Source of the DNA: Gordionus sp. m RMFG-2023
Taxonomy: Eukaryota; Nematomorpha; Gordioida; Chordodea; Parachordodidae
Reading direction: 5' to 3'
NCBI RefSeq assembly: GCF_954871325.1
Contig: NC_088779.1
Coordinates: forward strand, 10,232,846 to 10,296,845
DNA: 64,000 nucleotides
In this document: piece by piece, positions 1 through 13,300 of the stretch
Layout: every line of letters begins with the position of its first letter
How positions within the stretch are numbered: position 1 is the stretch's first letter
Notes under the pieces: model-generated
Database searches by the model: none
What the model was told of the DNA's origin: nothing
The model's input: only the letters and a program-made list of their open reading frames with translations
Position numbers and translations under genes: made by a program

Positions 1-135
1 TTTAATTATGATTTAAAATAGAATATTTTTTTCTTAAACCCGAGCTGAACCCGGAACCCCGGGTACAAATTTCCCTGAACCGAACCCGAACTCGAACCGA
101 ACCCGGGCAAAAATTTTGCCGGGTTCGCATCCCTG
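1..135. mobile_element. right end of a GC-rich hAT-like element (GGGTTCG family)
   Basis: CCCGAACC/GGGTTCGG-type repeats end at 135 in CCGGGTTCGCATCCCTG. The mirrored terminus (CAGGGATGCGAACCCGG) recurs at 26888. The CAGGG-type end suggests hAT. The left end lies outside the window. Confidence 0.45.
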
Positions 136-1699
136 GTAAACAATATTAATTTTTATATTTCACATTATAATAAGAAATGGGCGGTTATATTAATCAAAAT
201 GGGAAATATAAAAATAATTTGGCATGAATTATGAAAATTAACAAAACTTGGACATGTTTCATAATTTTAAAAAGTTACGAAAATTTGAAATATAATAATT
301 TAGGACAAAGCCTTAAATATAATAATATTAATAGCATAATTAATATTAAAAAATTACTAAATATTAATAATAATTATCAGATAAAATATAAAATATTTGA
401 TTGTAATTGATATTAAAGGAGGTGTTTGCTTTAAAATTGAACTGATTGATATTTAGATTCAATTGCAGATGTTCTTAGGCATAGAACGTATTAGGTTTTG
501 ACATTAATTTTCCAATTTTTTTCTTCATGAGATTTTCATTAGTTCCTGGATATTGCTTTTCCACCTCTCTTTTATTTTTACCCCAAATGTATGTAATCGG
601 GAGCCGGTCAAAACTTATAGGTAGCTATTCCAAAGTCAATATGTTTGTATAATCACTCTTGATCAATTCGAATCTTAACATGTTCCTTTATGCTTGAATA
701 CAAAGTTTATATCAGGGGAAAAATTATTTACAATAATCAAGACTTCACCAAATAGATTGATTTTACTAATATTTAAGGTCCTATATACAAAGTTAAGGTC
801 CTCGACCTTTATCTATTATATTGCCCGACATAATCACACTTTTTAGAAAATTTATAACATAATTAAAATTTAAAAATAAAATTAGTTTATTTTATGATAG
901 AATGAATTATATGTAAATAAGTAAACCAGTAGAGATATATAAACAATTGAAATCTATTATCAATAAATTTTTATTATTGGAATGCCGATGTGATATAAAT
1001 TTTAGTATGCTATTTCTCTCATTTTGGTATATTTTAGATGGCAAGCCTCTATATTACCATTACTATATTTGTTTATGTTGTCTCTGACAGTTGAACATCA
1101 TATTTAAATTTCTCAGAAAAGAATTTCAGATACTAATCCCATCTGATATTGCTGTCCCGGAGACCATTAGAATTGTAATTCAAATTAAAAAAGGTTAAAA
1201 AAATTTAATCATATTTAAAAATATGAAGATAAAAAGGCAAACGATAACTAAACTTTTTGTGCGCGTTTTTTAAATTAAAAAATTTTGGTGGTAATGTATT
1301 CTACCATGTGTAGAAAACATACTCTGTGATTTTTAGAAAATTATTTAATGAAAATTTAAATTTAGTTTAATTAATATTATTTTCTCCATAATAAATTATA
1401 AATGACTCAAAAAGTTAAAGGCTATATTGATTGAAATATAATGGGTATTCTAGACATTAGAATACATTTTCGGCTAAATAAGATTTTTATATTTATAAAA
1501 AACTCAAAAAAAAATTAAAGTTGAAAAAATACAGAAAAAACACATTGACACGAATATACTAACAATATTATCTATCTTTAAAGAATGATAATATACAAAT
1601 ACATATTTTGCATTTGATAAAATTTAAGCATAAAATAAATATGGTTAGCCGAAAAGAAAGATTACATTTTTATTAAAATATAAAAAAGGATATATTTAT
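136..1699. other. AT-rich interval without a recognisable gene
   Basis: No supported gene. Around 478-626 a short minus-strand frame (DRLPITYIWGKNKREVEKQ...) looks faintly HMG-box-like but is too short to call. The rest is AT-rich filler. Confidence 0.4.
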
Positions 1700-2010
1700 T
1701 AGTGATGTGCAACGAACCAAAAATTTCAAGCTCGACCCGGTTCCTAACAAATTTTCTATATTTACCCCGAAAAACCCTATCTGAAACAAAGATAAAAATC
1801 ATTCGTGGGCTCCCCGGCCCGACTTTATTTAAATACAGAAAAATTTAATTTATTTTAATTGAAAAAAATATTGGCGCCTTGTTTCTTGAAAGAATTTTAA
1901 AATTTACGTTTGACCCAGCCCTGCCCATTTTTTAAAAAATTAGATTTCACCATGCCCGAACCGGAATTATTTTTTAAAAAATAGGCTGGGCTGGGATTTA
2001 CAGATCTCTA
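1700..2010. mobile_element. 311-bp hAT-type MITE with perfect 8-bp target duplication
   Basis: ATATTTAT flanks the element on both sides (1692-1699 and 2011-2018). Its termini form imperfect inverted repeats (TAGTGATGTGCAA against TAGAGATCTGTAA). The inside is non-coding with GC-rich CCCGG/GGGCTGGG blocks. The 8-bp duplication and TAGNG ends point to hAT. Confidence 0.8.
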
Positions 2011-2018
2011 ATATTTAT

Positions 2019-4241
2019 TGAAAATTTAATATTGAACTCTATGATACTGGATATTATAATTTATGGTAAGATTAATAAAACACTGTTTGTTATTATACTA
2101 AAAAATATATTTTCAAAAAATAAGGGTAAAAAATACTGGAAAAATAACTTAGCCCATTATTTTCAAGCTTTATATTATATTATGCAAGGCTAGATATGAT
2201 TTTGAAATTTTCCAGACATAACATACCATAAAATGACAAAAATTTAACATTGGTGTTAACATTTTATAAAATAATAATTTATATCTCACTCAATTAATCT
2301 CATGGGTAGCAAAATAACTTTAACAATATGCAATTATAATATTTTTTTGACTCTATGTAATAAAAAAATGATATAAAATTTGAAATGTGAAACGCTTAAT
2401 AAAGCATGTAATAAATGACCATTTTCTTATAATAAAAAAAAATATAAAGAGATTTTAAAAGGGATATTTAGATGAGAAAAAATAAATTATGCTAAAATTT
2501 AATATTAATAATACAATTAATTCATTGAAAGATGAAATGAATTTATTTATATAATGTTGTATAAACTGTTTATCAAAGTTTATAAAATCGGAACTCAAAA
2601 TTCATGGAAGTGAGACAAACAGGGAAGCCGAACCCATTTAATAAATTTTCAAACATCAATAAAAGTGTCTGCCACTAAGATATATGTATATTATTGTTTA
2701 AAATGTTCCGTGACTCATTTTTAGAAGACCTTGAAGCCGATGCCAGAAACCTCATGACCGCGTCAAATCTAAGAACCGGGATTAGAATATCTTTTAATAA
2801 TTTTTAGGAACCTTAAACATATAATACATATTTTTTTAAAAAATAATCTAACTCCAAATTTCCAAACTCCGGTCAATGCCACAAATATATTCTTTTTATT
2901 TTAAATATAGTTATAATTCACTTATCTTAGTTTGATCATGAAATCTTGACCACCTAATCATTCGCAAAATCTATTTATTTGTGGGGGTGGAAATATTTTG
3001 AAAAGTTTTTTTGTTAGCTGGCTAAAAAAAAATTTCCAACCCGTAAAATAATATTTTACACATAGTCCAGTCCGGCTCATAAAGTCTCAGGGTACTAAAA
3101 ATAAAATAATACAATTATTTAAAACAAGGCATTACAAAATAATGAAATTAGAAATAAAGACCTTTTTTTTACCTATCATTGATCCTCTTGTAATCATGTT
3201 GTTTGAATTGTGTTTTCTAAATTTACTCACGGAGGACGAATATTTGTTACCTCTATTCATAGAGAAAGTTTCGAGAGGATAATCTTGCCCATAGTCCATA
3301 CCGCTTTCCAACTGAGCGCTTCTAACTAAAGATACAAATACTCCCATTTAAAAGGGGCGTGGGTACTTCTTGTTTTAATTTGAAATATATTTATTTTTTC
3401 TTTAAGTATATTGTAAATTTCTGCGATTATTTTTTTTTAATGAAAATGAATAATAGAAGAATATTTTATTAGATGACTCGAAAAAATAATAAAGATGTTG
3501 TTATTATATTATCACAAGAAAACATTTTTGAGATTTATAGAAAAAATGAAGATTGACCGAAAAAAAATATTAAATTATTAATTAAAAGGGAATAATTATT
3601 AGTCAATATTAAACATCTTTAATTTATTTCTTAAATAATCCTTTTTAGACAATACAAATTAAAATTTTTATGTAATAATTTTTATTAAAAATATTATATT
3701 AAAAGGATATTTTATTTTAACGATGAATAGGTTTCGGATATTCTTAATAAAAGTGTATTAATAAATTTTTTATATCTTATCTTTAATGTATAAATTATTC
3801 GAATGCATCTTAATATAATTTATTTTTTAATATAATTTTTTTTTTTAAACATTAACATTTTTAATATTATATTTTAATATAAAATGGATATTATAATATA
3901 TTTTATATTGGATATCATATAAACCTAATAAATTTTTTTACCATTTATGCAATGTTTTATAAATGTTATGTCTAAATAATAAGGTTGATAGATTAATATA
4001 TTATAAAGTCTTTGTTGATGTTTTATAATATAATTTTCTTCCATGATCTTTTAATTATTAATCAAAATAACTTAGTAACCTAGATATAACTTAATAGTGT
4101 AAAATATTTTTTCAAAACATAAGTACTCATTTTTCTATCTTTTTTTTTAATCAAAAGAAACAAAACTTGATTTGTTGAGAATTTCATTTTTGTTTGATTA
4201 ATTAAATTTATAATTTTATTTCAACCACTTTTTTTCTTCTT
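2019..4241. other. AT-rich interval; one weak exon-like patch
   Basis: Mostly featureless. On the minus strand ~3180-3335 a coding-like patch (SAQLESGMDYGQDYPLETF...) lies between a possible acceptor (TATCTTTAG) and a possible donor (GATAG/GTAAAA). I found no partner exon, so it stays unassigned. Confidence 0.3.
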
Positions 4242-4654
4242 CTGTTATTAAAAGGGGATAGGTTCTAAATCGCTAAAACAAAAATCGCTAAAAATTGGGA
4301 TCATGGTTTATATCTCCTAGAAAATTTTTAAAGTAAATTTGAAATTAATATTAATAGATACTAGGGGACTAAACACTTGTATTTAAATTGAAAATTTAAA
4401 AAAAATAGCTAAAATGGAAGAAATACATCCAAAATCCCAGTTTTGAAAATCAAATTGGGAATTTGGTTGATATTTCTTCCATTTTAGCGATTTTTTGTAA
4501 ATTTTCAATTTAAATACAAGTATTTAATCCCCTAGTATCTAAATATTAATTTAAAATTTACTTTAAAAATTTTCTAGGAGATATAAGCCATGTTCCCAAT
4601 TTTTAGCGATTTTTGTTTTAGCGATTTAGAACGGGAACCCCTATATTATAACAG
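4242..4654. mobile_element. near-perfect 413-bp palindromic MITE
   Basis: The arms start CTGTTAT and end ATAACAG, each ~190 bp, sharing TTCTAAATCGCTAAAAC, TATATCTCCTAGAAAATTT and TTTAAATACAAG around a short spacer near 4440. Nothing is coded. The superfamily is uncertain, because the exact ends and target duplication are not clear. Confidence 0.75.
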
Positions 4655-6169
4655 ATATAATATTAGATACATTATGCCTCCCTAGAATATGCGGTAAGGG
4701 GATTATTATATTTTTTTTTAAATGGGAGTTGGAGAATAAAATTGACAAAAAATGGGCATAAAATTTTAGACGATCCCCCCCCCCCCCGAAAAATAACATG
4801 ATAAAATTAATTATGCATCTATGACTCCTAATTCAAGCCTAGGATTTAAACTCTTATCTATGATATTTGCCATCGATGGCGTAAGATAGCAATTTGTAAA
4901 AAAAATTCAATAGACAAAACATATGAGAAAATACATATAGAAATTGACACTGTCATTCTACCTACCGAAAAGGGTTAAACTTTATTGGTGGCTTCTCACT
5001 GATTTTAAAAAGATTGAGTAATGCAGCAATACCCTATCTTAATCTTTAAATTCAACTATTTAAAAAAAGAAAATCAAATTATCATGAGGTGTAAGGGTAC
5101 AGCTTTCTCATGAATAATAAAGGTTGCTTTAATTGAATATGTCGGATTCTTCTATGAGAATCGAGATCTTGGATTGCAGCTTGGCAATATTATTTATTTA
5201 CAATCTTAATTTGCATTTTCTTAGAAACTAAGTTAAATATATGCCAATAAGAATGTTTGAATTGAAAAATACGGTCCAAATTCGCTGTTTATACGACATA
5301 AATTTTTAAATACCTCAAATCAATGAACAAACAATTTTAAGACATTATATTCTATAATTATGATCAAACATTTTATCCAAAATCTTTATTCGATGTTCAA
5401 TATTCCCTAGAACTATTAGATACTTCAGTTATAAATAATTTCCCAAATCTCTAGATATTGGCAAACATATGCATACTGGGATTTAACATGCATAGACATT
5501 TCTGCCTCGTAGCAGTTAAGATAAATTAGCAATTGCCGAGAAAAAAAAATCCCAAAAATATTCACACTTATGGAAAATGGTATAAACATATAATCATATT
5601 AACCCTCTATTGCGCGACATATAAATAAATGATATGATTTTTTTTAAAAACTTATTTTTGTCTTTAAAGGGAGGGCCCTTGATAAATAAAAATAATTTTA
5701 AAAAAAAATATTTTTTAAACCGTAAAAAATATTTCAGTGAGTGTATTTAACTACACAATAGGTGTAAAAAGTATATCATATTTTTTCAATACCTATTACA
5801 AAATAAAGACATATAATTTTATTATTTGATAAATAATGTAATAAAACAAATTTATATTAATTTTCATGAAATATATTTTAAAACAATCATTTTTTATAGT
5901 AAAACATATTGATACACAATATTTGGTACAAATCACTTTCGTAACTTACACCCAAGGTTTTTGCATCGCGCCTTTTTTATTTTGGCCAATGTGCTAATCT
6001 TGTTTAATTTAATAAGACTTGTCGTCCCCTTGCTAGGTTTTTCTTTATATTTGATGTCAATTGATATTCGTTTTTTTACGCTAGCGTTATATTTTTGTTA
6101 GATTTACAGAGTATCTGCTATTGAAATTTTAAATGTTAATAATGGCATCTGTACTTTTACCGGTAATTT
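4655..6169. other. AT-rich interval, nothing recognised
   Basis: No coding or RNA feature seen. It holds a poly-C run near 4777-4790. Confidence 0.4.
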
Positions 6170-6830
6170 TAAAGTTACAAAATCTCGCCTATAATATAAC
6201 CAAGATTTATGAGTATCATATCAAGTATATGGAATACTATACGGGGATACCATTTATGTGATCTTATATGAATTCGAAAGCAATCAATGAATCCATTAAA
6301 TCTACACCTCCCATTGTAAACGATGCTGGAACGGAATTTAAATTTTTCGTCTTTCCTTTCCATCAAACCGTTCATAATCTCCAACAGGGTAACTACCTAT
6401 ATACGTACTTAGAATAATTACAAACCTATTATCATGCCATTTACTGTTGCCTTCTTCTTGATAAAAGATCCACGCTCCATCTTTTAGAATTCTTTTACAG
6501 TTGGAAACTGGCAATTATAAATTCTATTAGCTCTCGCTGTAGCAATATCCTTTTGGGCAAGTAATACTTGAAGTTCTATACCACAGAATCAATTATCAAA
6601 ACACAATTTAAAATTGGAATGTAGTGGTACCAATAGTTGAAATGGCTCATTTCCGCTAGAATCAACATCTGCTGATCTTGAATCAAGAATTTTCTCATGA
6701 ACCACTAAGGTTAGAATCAGAACTATCTTTTGGAATATAGTACATTTTGGATGTAGATAGCAAATAAAAAAACATTTATATAAAAAAAAATAATCAAATA
6801 AGCCCAAATCATATTGCATTTGTGCGCATT
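6170..6830 (-). pseudogene. decayed piggyBac transposase fragment
   Basis: Read from right to left, the fragment gives NEPFQLLVPLHSNFKLCFDN, then GIELQVLLAQKDIATARAN, then MERGSFIKKKATVNG, then TMGGVDLMDSLIAF, then RIHIRSHKWYPRIVFHILDM. These match, in order, the C-terminal half of piggyBac DDD transposases (the FDNFF, MGGVDLMD and W-Y-R-IVFH-LDM blocks). At least one stop and several frame changes lie between the blocks: one stop after CFDN, one frame change between the IAF and RIHI blocks. The N-terminal half and the TTAA-flanked ends were not found. Confidence 0.8.
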
Positions 6831-7849
6831 ATGTATCTGGGTACTAGTACCTTAAAACTTAAATTTTAAACACTATTATTGAATATAACAATATGTTTAT
6901 ATATATCTTTTACCTTTATTTAATAGGATTCTTAACTTCCTGTTCCTTAAAAGTTTGTACAAGAGAAATGATATGATTTATAACATGGAAAAAACGCAAC
7001 TATTCGAGAGTTGTATGTAAACTAAGTATTTTAGATTTTTTATATTGATAGCTCTCTTTCATTTTTGACAAAATTAACTATAAAAGTAAATAAAATATAT
7101 GTGTATTAAACTGTATAAAATTTTATATTAAAATTTATACCTTTTTTTATGGTATGTGTATTCAAATATGATGTACGCAATAGATGGTTAAAAAGATAAG
7201 CTTTTAAATCATACGCTGTAATTCTAAATTATTTAAAAATTCCAGGCCATCATCTGAGTAGGAATTATTATTAAATTATTTAATTTCCCTTTTTGATGCT
7301 GATCTTACGTTCTTTAAAATTTAAAATTACATATAATGTAAACATCAAAAATATTCTATTATGTTATTCTTGAAAAAAAATTTACACCGAAGGAACACTT
7401 TATAATCATAAAATTTCTGGAAACCTTAAATAAAACTCTAAAATTATGAAAATATTTATAAACGGATTGCAATATATTAGTCAGAATGAGGGGTGTATGC
7501 CAACATATGGCAATTCACTAACCACCACCAAATTTTATTAAAAATGCAATATCACCATAATAAATATTTTAATCATAACCCCATAATAGTTGCCTTCAAT
7601 CCTAGCCCTAAACTTTTAGGGTAGATTGATTAATAAAAACTTTTCCAAGCTGAGATCCAACGGTTGTTTTTCGGTAAGGTATCTAATTTCTATGCCAACC
7701 CGATAACTCTAAAACAGATAAAATAGTCTAAGGTAAGGCGTTATCTAATTACCACCCTCAACAGTCTAACACGATAATAGGAAGGATTCAATACTTAATC
7801 ACCCTTTATACTAAAGAACTACTTTTAGTTTGATATTATATTTGGTTAG
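6831..7849. other. AT-rich interval, nothing recognised
   Basis: No gene or repeat supported. Confidence 0.35.
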
Positions 7850-8457
7850 ACTTCATCACTTCTACATTGGAGAATTATGGCAATGACCAGCTACGGTTTG
7901 ATTATGAAATTGCACAAGATATTAAAGTGAGAAAACCCGCTATTGTATATTCTTTTAGAGAATATGTATCCTTGCCAAAGGGTTTACAACATACGCGTGT
8001 AAGTAAGAAATATTTTAAATCGTAAGCGAATTATTGTGACAACATTGTTTATTTCCAGGTCAAAGTTCTTGGATGGCTCAGAATTCCTGATTAGATCATG
8101 ATTTAGAAAAGCAAACAAACAGGATGCTCAGATTACTAAGTTAAAAAAGGCAACTAAGGACTCGACAATTACCATAGTATCCCTTTTTTGGGGTGATATA
8201 TGTAAGGATCTATTTTCATCGACCAACTATCTCCTCTCCCCAGATATATTAGGTTTCATCTGACACCAATTTAGAAAATGTGCAATCTCCTCTATTGTGA
8301 TTTTGGTCCTGATGAGGAGGTTGGTGATGTTGAAAAAGTTTTTGAGAAGGAAGAAGGCCTAATAAGCTGGGAGAACAGAGACCGGTTATTCTATTGGGTC
8401 AAAACTATTAACAAAAGCCCTTCTGCGCCTCTTAAGCTATTGAAAATATTAACCTAA
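7850..8457 (+). pseudogene. orphan coding-like segments with splice signals, family unknown
   Basis: 7870-7999 encodes ENYGNDQLRFDYEIAQDIKV, then PAIVYSFREYVSLPKGLQ, up to a strong donor (CGT/GTAAGT). A strong acceptor (TTTCCAG) follows at ~8059, and then SKFLDGSEFLIRS, a TGA, and FRKANKQDAQITKLKKATK. A last open frame (8278-8457, 59 codons) encodes PDEEVGDVEKVFEKEEG and ISWENRDRLFYWVK. Composition is coding-like, but in-frame stops and frame changes separate the blocks. It could be an old host gene or a transposon relic; I do not recognise it. Confidence 0.4.
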
Positions 8458-9877
8458 AAAATTGCCCTCTACCCCTAATTATTAACTCCCTCTCCCTACG
8501 CTCTCAAAATATTTATCCCACAATATTTTAATTGACGTTTTCACAATTCCCTACGTCATCATCAACTTATCTCATACTCCCTTCCTTTGGTAGAAGCACC
8601 TATATATGCATCATCAGAAAAGGCCAAAAATAGTGTATTTTCCAACAGGAGAGATATATGTGAGCCTATGTCGGTGGAACCAAATGGATTGCAAGAATAA
8701 ATGTTAAGTTATGAAAACTCCTTTTTTCATTGTTAATTTGAGACCAATGTAGATCCCTCCATTCTGTAGAGTATAAGAATTTATTAATATTTCATAGAAA
8801 AAAAATACATAATAAACAATTATTTAACATAGAATTTTCAATCATACCCTTTATAAAATATGCCAGGTAATTTATAATACATTTATTGGCTTATTTAAAA
8901 ATATCGATTTTAGTTACTACTAAAATATAAATTTCCATTCATAATTTCGAAATTTAAATATATATTTCAAAACTTGAATTTATAATTCCAATCTAGCTAT
9001 TAATAAATATTCATAGCTCTGAAGTAACGTAATTAGTAAACGATGTTCCCGGGGATTATATATGATAAGTTTTAGATTTTTTTTATAATTTCAGCTGAGT
9101 TTTTAGATCAGAGACCCATCAAAGCTTTTATGTTCTTGAACAATTACAACCTAATTCTTTTTTCAAATTTTATCCAGAAGAGGGATTAAATTAATATTAA
9201 ATTATAAGCTAAGGTATTAAAATAAAAATGAAACTTTTAAGCAATCTATTATGTTTATAGTAATCGAATACAACGCGTTATTTTTTCCCAAAATAAACAA
9301 ATAACGCGTTACTCACATTGCCTTTGTTTTGCAAAATAACGAGAAAATATTTTAATATGGGGAACACGTATGATATTGATTTAACACTGGGATAAAAAGA
9401 TAATATTCATATATAATTAAAATTAAAATCAAGAAATTTAATTTCCAATAAGAATTACAACTTCAATAGACTATTTTTTGGAAAAATAGATATCATTAAT
9501 TTGATAGAAATCCCCTGAAAATTCTTCTTTCTTTTTTTTTGTCAAAGAATATTTACTAAAATTTTTTTTATTTTTATTTATATTATATATAATTTTTTAA
9601 TTTTTTTTGTATAAAAACTTGAATACACTATTTAGCCTTAAGCGCTAGTGTTGAGCGATTAATCACAATTTTTAATATTCAATTAAATAACTGCATTACC
9701 CTCAAGCTCCAATGTTGAGCGATTGTTTAATAATGAAAAACTTGATGGTGACTCTAGACTTGAACTTGAAATAATATACATAATGGAATTTAATTTGGTA
9801 AAAAAAAAATAAAGGGTAAATTTCCACTTTAATTATTTTTTCGAATAGTGATGAAATTTTTAGGAAAATATCCGTAT
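8458..9877. other. AT-rich interval with a hAT-like sub-terminal scrap
   Basis: No gene. At ~9270-9345 two AACGCGTTA-type motifs and CAAAATAACGAG resemble the sub-terminal sequence of the hAT element at 16849-17853, so this is probably an old hAT end. Confidence 0.35.
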
Positions 9878-9885
9878 CGTGATTC

Positions 9886-10108
9886 TACTGTTTTTAAATG
9901 GCTCGATTTGAACTGATTCTTAAAAAAGGCTAACTGATTATTCTATCTAAAAAAATATTACGCAAGCCTAAATATTTTGCTTATAGATGGCACAAAGATT
10001 TGGACATCGATTAGCAAAATCTCGAAGCATAGATAATATTTTTCTGGGTAAAATATTCAATTAGATGTTTTAACAAATCAGCTCAAATCCAGCCGTTTAA
10101 CAACTCTG
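9886..10108. mobile_element. 223-bp hAT MITE with perfect 8-bp target duplication
   Basis: CGTGATTC occurs at 9878-9885 and again at 10109-10116. The ends are inverted repeats (TACTGTTTTTAAATGGCT against CAGAGTTGTTAAACGGCT). Related copies lie at 50059-50279 and 60936-61132 and share internal blocks such as GCAAGCCT and ATTTTGCT. It sits just past the ZP gene's 3' end. Confidence 0.85.
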
Positions 10109-10161
10109 CGTGATTCTTTTAAATGTAGATATTTTTAAACAACACTGAGACTATCTGTTAT

Positions 10162-10167
10162 TTTATT
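10162..10167 (-). terminator. candidate polyadenylation signal of the ZP gene
   Basis: An AATAAA hexamer lies on the minus strand about 140 bp past the ZP stop codon. Such hexamers are common by chance in sequence this AT-rich, so position is the only support. Confidence 0.3.
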
Positions 10168-10302
10168 GATTACACTTAATTAAACTGTTGTAATATAAAC
10201 TAAATACCTAAAGATTTTCTTTTCGTCTTAAATATTCAATAACTTGTCAATATTTCTATTTTCATTGTGTAACAAAATCATATATAAACTCATATAATAA
10301 TA

Positions 10303-13300
10303 TTAAAATTTGTCCTCTGCCAGTTCCTGGCATTTTCTATTGTAACCGCGAAACAAGTGTTTGTTTATAGAATGGCTTTTTTCCCTGATATGGGTATTGT
10401 GATAAGTGTATATCATTCCAGTTATCATCAGGATTACCAAAAGTGTTGAAGCAATAATTACAGCCATGAAGTTATTAGGGGAAAAGCACCATGAACTTGA
10501 AACTGTTGTTGTGGGTACCTTAGCGAAATATATGCCATCTATTTATTTTATATCGTTATTTATTAATGTATTCGGTTGACAGACACAATAAAATGTTCTA
10601 AATAAAAGTAAGCCATTAAGGTTTGAAATTTTACGATAACATTGTATTTGTATATATTAAATAACCTTCGCTCAAAGTGTTTTTATCGCCTGGTATCATC
10701 ACGGCAATCGAGCTGAATAGATTAACAGTCTTCCCCATATTTCCGCTACCATTTTTAGAATCAGAATCATTTTTAACCAAATATGTGGTGATTTGCCTCT
10801 TGAACAGTTTGCTCGTTACTTTCACTCCACCCTCTTTAACTTTATTATTAGCAAATGAACGTTCTTTCCTATCCTTTCTATCCCTGGAAACAACTAAAGG
10901 TAATCTTTCATGAAAACTATCGCGTGGTATATCGAATGGCCGTTTTCTGATTCTATCAATCTCCCGTCCTAACTCTTCTTCTTCGCGCGTTATCTTCTCC
11001 TTTTCACTTTCATCATCATCCGAATTACGGCTAGTTTCTCTTGGCATGTCCTCCATGTAATCCCCCTGAATGTCAGGGTGATGGTTTCCTATCCTGCTTT
11101 CGTTAGGAGACATTCTTTCCTCTTCTTCATTATCGTTGTCATCTCCTGCTGTGTATCTATCAATTGAACAAACTGGCTAAAAACCGGTTTTTTTTAAATT
11201 TACTTCAAATAAAAAAATTATGATATTCAGGGCTATGAGATAAAGTCATTTTGTGGTGCGAGGCGAAAATAAATTAGCTTTTTAAAAATTGCAATGCACC
11301 TTTAAATGCATAAGCAAAATTTGGCAGCCACCAAATTAGACTAATATTGGCAACCCAGATCGCTGCTCACCCTCTTCATTTTTACGGGCCTGATATTTGT
11401 GCTTATTATTCTACTTACTTCATTAACAATCTTAGCTTTAATCTACACATTAAATTATGAATAACTCTACAAATCTTTGGTTGAATATTATAGTTTTCCT
11501 ATGTCCACATTTTTGAAAAATACATTTTTTTATCCAGATAAATTAATTCTTCATTTCACTATTCTCATATCAACGATAAAAATATAAAATGGGAATTGGA
11601 ATAATCCTATATTTGCATTATTATTGTGTATCAACTATTAAAAAATGCAAGACAATTTTTTTTTTCTAATTCTTTCCTGAAAAATTATAATATGGAGATA
11701 GAACACTATAATACTCAGTTTATAAACGTGATAAATTAAAAGGGTGGAAAAGTAATTTTCTAATTACGTAAAATATTAATTTTCTTATTTAAAAGAATCT
11801 ATTAAAAAAAAAACCTTGGGGCATTCTTTATAACATATTTGGACATAGCAATCAAAGTAAACATTTGGTACATCTGGAAATTTAAAGACATTGAAAGGAG
11901 CATACACATGTTTTTCAAACGTGTCATAGTCCTCCCGTTCAGACATTTTATCTAATACTCGTTCACTCCTGCTCTGAGCTCCTATCAAATTTTCATTTTC
12001 TGGGCAGCTACCGGTTTGGTTAATATATTTTTAAAGATATATATAATCAATTATGTTTTCGTATAAGCAAAATGTATAATAGTGAGCATATTTCAAACAC
12101 CCTAAAACAGCAAAGCTTTTGGTTTAGTACAAACGTTAGAAACCTAAACTAGAAAGAGTTATTGGTTCAATTTTATTTTAAAAAAATGGGTCTGTTGGTT
12201 CCTTAAAAATTTTAAAAATAAAGTTGGGATAGCCCCAATTTTTATGTGGTTCTGAGAGACAGGTTTTATTTCTGGTTACAAACACTCTTTTAAAGGCAAT
12301 ATAAATTTTTTTAAATTATTTACACTCTTATTAAAACCGTTTTCCAGAAATGGACCCTTAAAATTTTTAAAATGTGTTCTGGTTCCTAAAAATTTTAAAA
12401 GAGGTTTACTAAATTTATCCCACTTTTTCAAGTGTTACGTTCTTAAGTTCTAAACTGGTATAAAAAAATCAATTTTACGTTCCTCTACTTCATAAAAATT
12501 AACAATTCTGACTTAATAAAATATTGATATGTTAATTGCGTTAACCCGTTTTCATCAATCAATCTAATTTTTTCGTTACCCATACCATCGTGAGCATAAC
12601 AATCGAATAAGTATAAATCGAATAATCCTAAGAAGACAAAAATATTAATATTTATATTTAGCAATATCTAAATCTATAAATGTAAGCTAAACTTACAAAT
12701 TCTTATCCCATTTAACCCCTAATTTTAATTATATAAAAAAGAACCATTAAACCAATGCATAAGCACAAAATTTTTTTTAAAAAATTTAGAGTAATAATAA
12801 TAATATATGTTTTTATAAAAATTTAGATATCTTTTATAACGACCTTTTTTATCATAAACCATAACATCTAAAGTTCCATTTCCGCCTAGAATCAAATATT
12901 TAGCCGGGTTCCCAAAAGGGTTTTCTCCGTCCAAAACTCTTAACCAAGCATCTGGCACTATATTTGCTCTGGCTTTGATTTGTGTTGTTTCGAATTTCCT
13001 ATTTTAAAAAAAAATAAGGTTAAATTCCTTTAATCTTTTTTAAAAGACGAAGAAATTAGGAGGGAGGCATCAGGTAGAATGGTTCACAATCAATTCGCTT
13101 TTTTAAATTAAACTCTAAGCTAACTCAGATTGATAAAAATCAATTTACCTTTTCTATCTTTAAAAGTTACATCGAGAACCCCACTGCTGCCTAGTTCAAA
13201 CAAATTTTCTGGTTTGGAAAATGGATCTCTGCCAGGGATTATACTCATGCGTGTTTTAGGAATTATATCAGATCGGGTGGAAAAATTTGAATATGGTACA

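Noticed and set aside
478-626. HMG-box-like peptide on the minus strand
   Set aside because: About 50 codons with a nearby upstream stop and no matching second half; the resemblance is too weak.
4770-4790. Poly-C run (and the poly-G run near 15190)
   Set aside because: Simple homopolymers with no associated structure; possibly assembly-sensitive but not informative.
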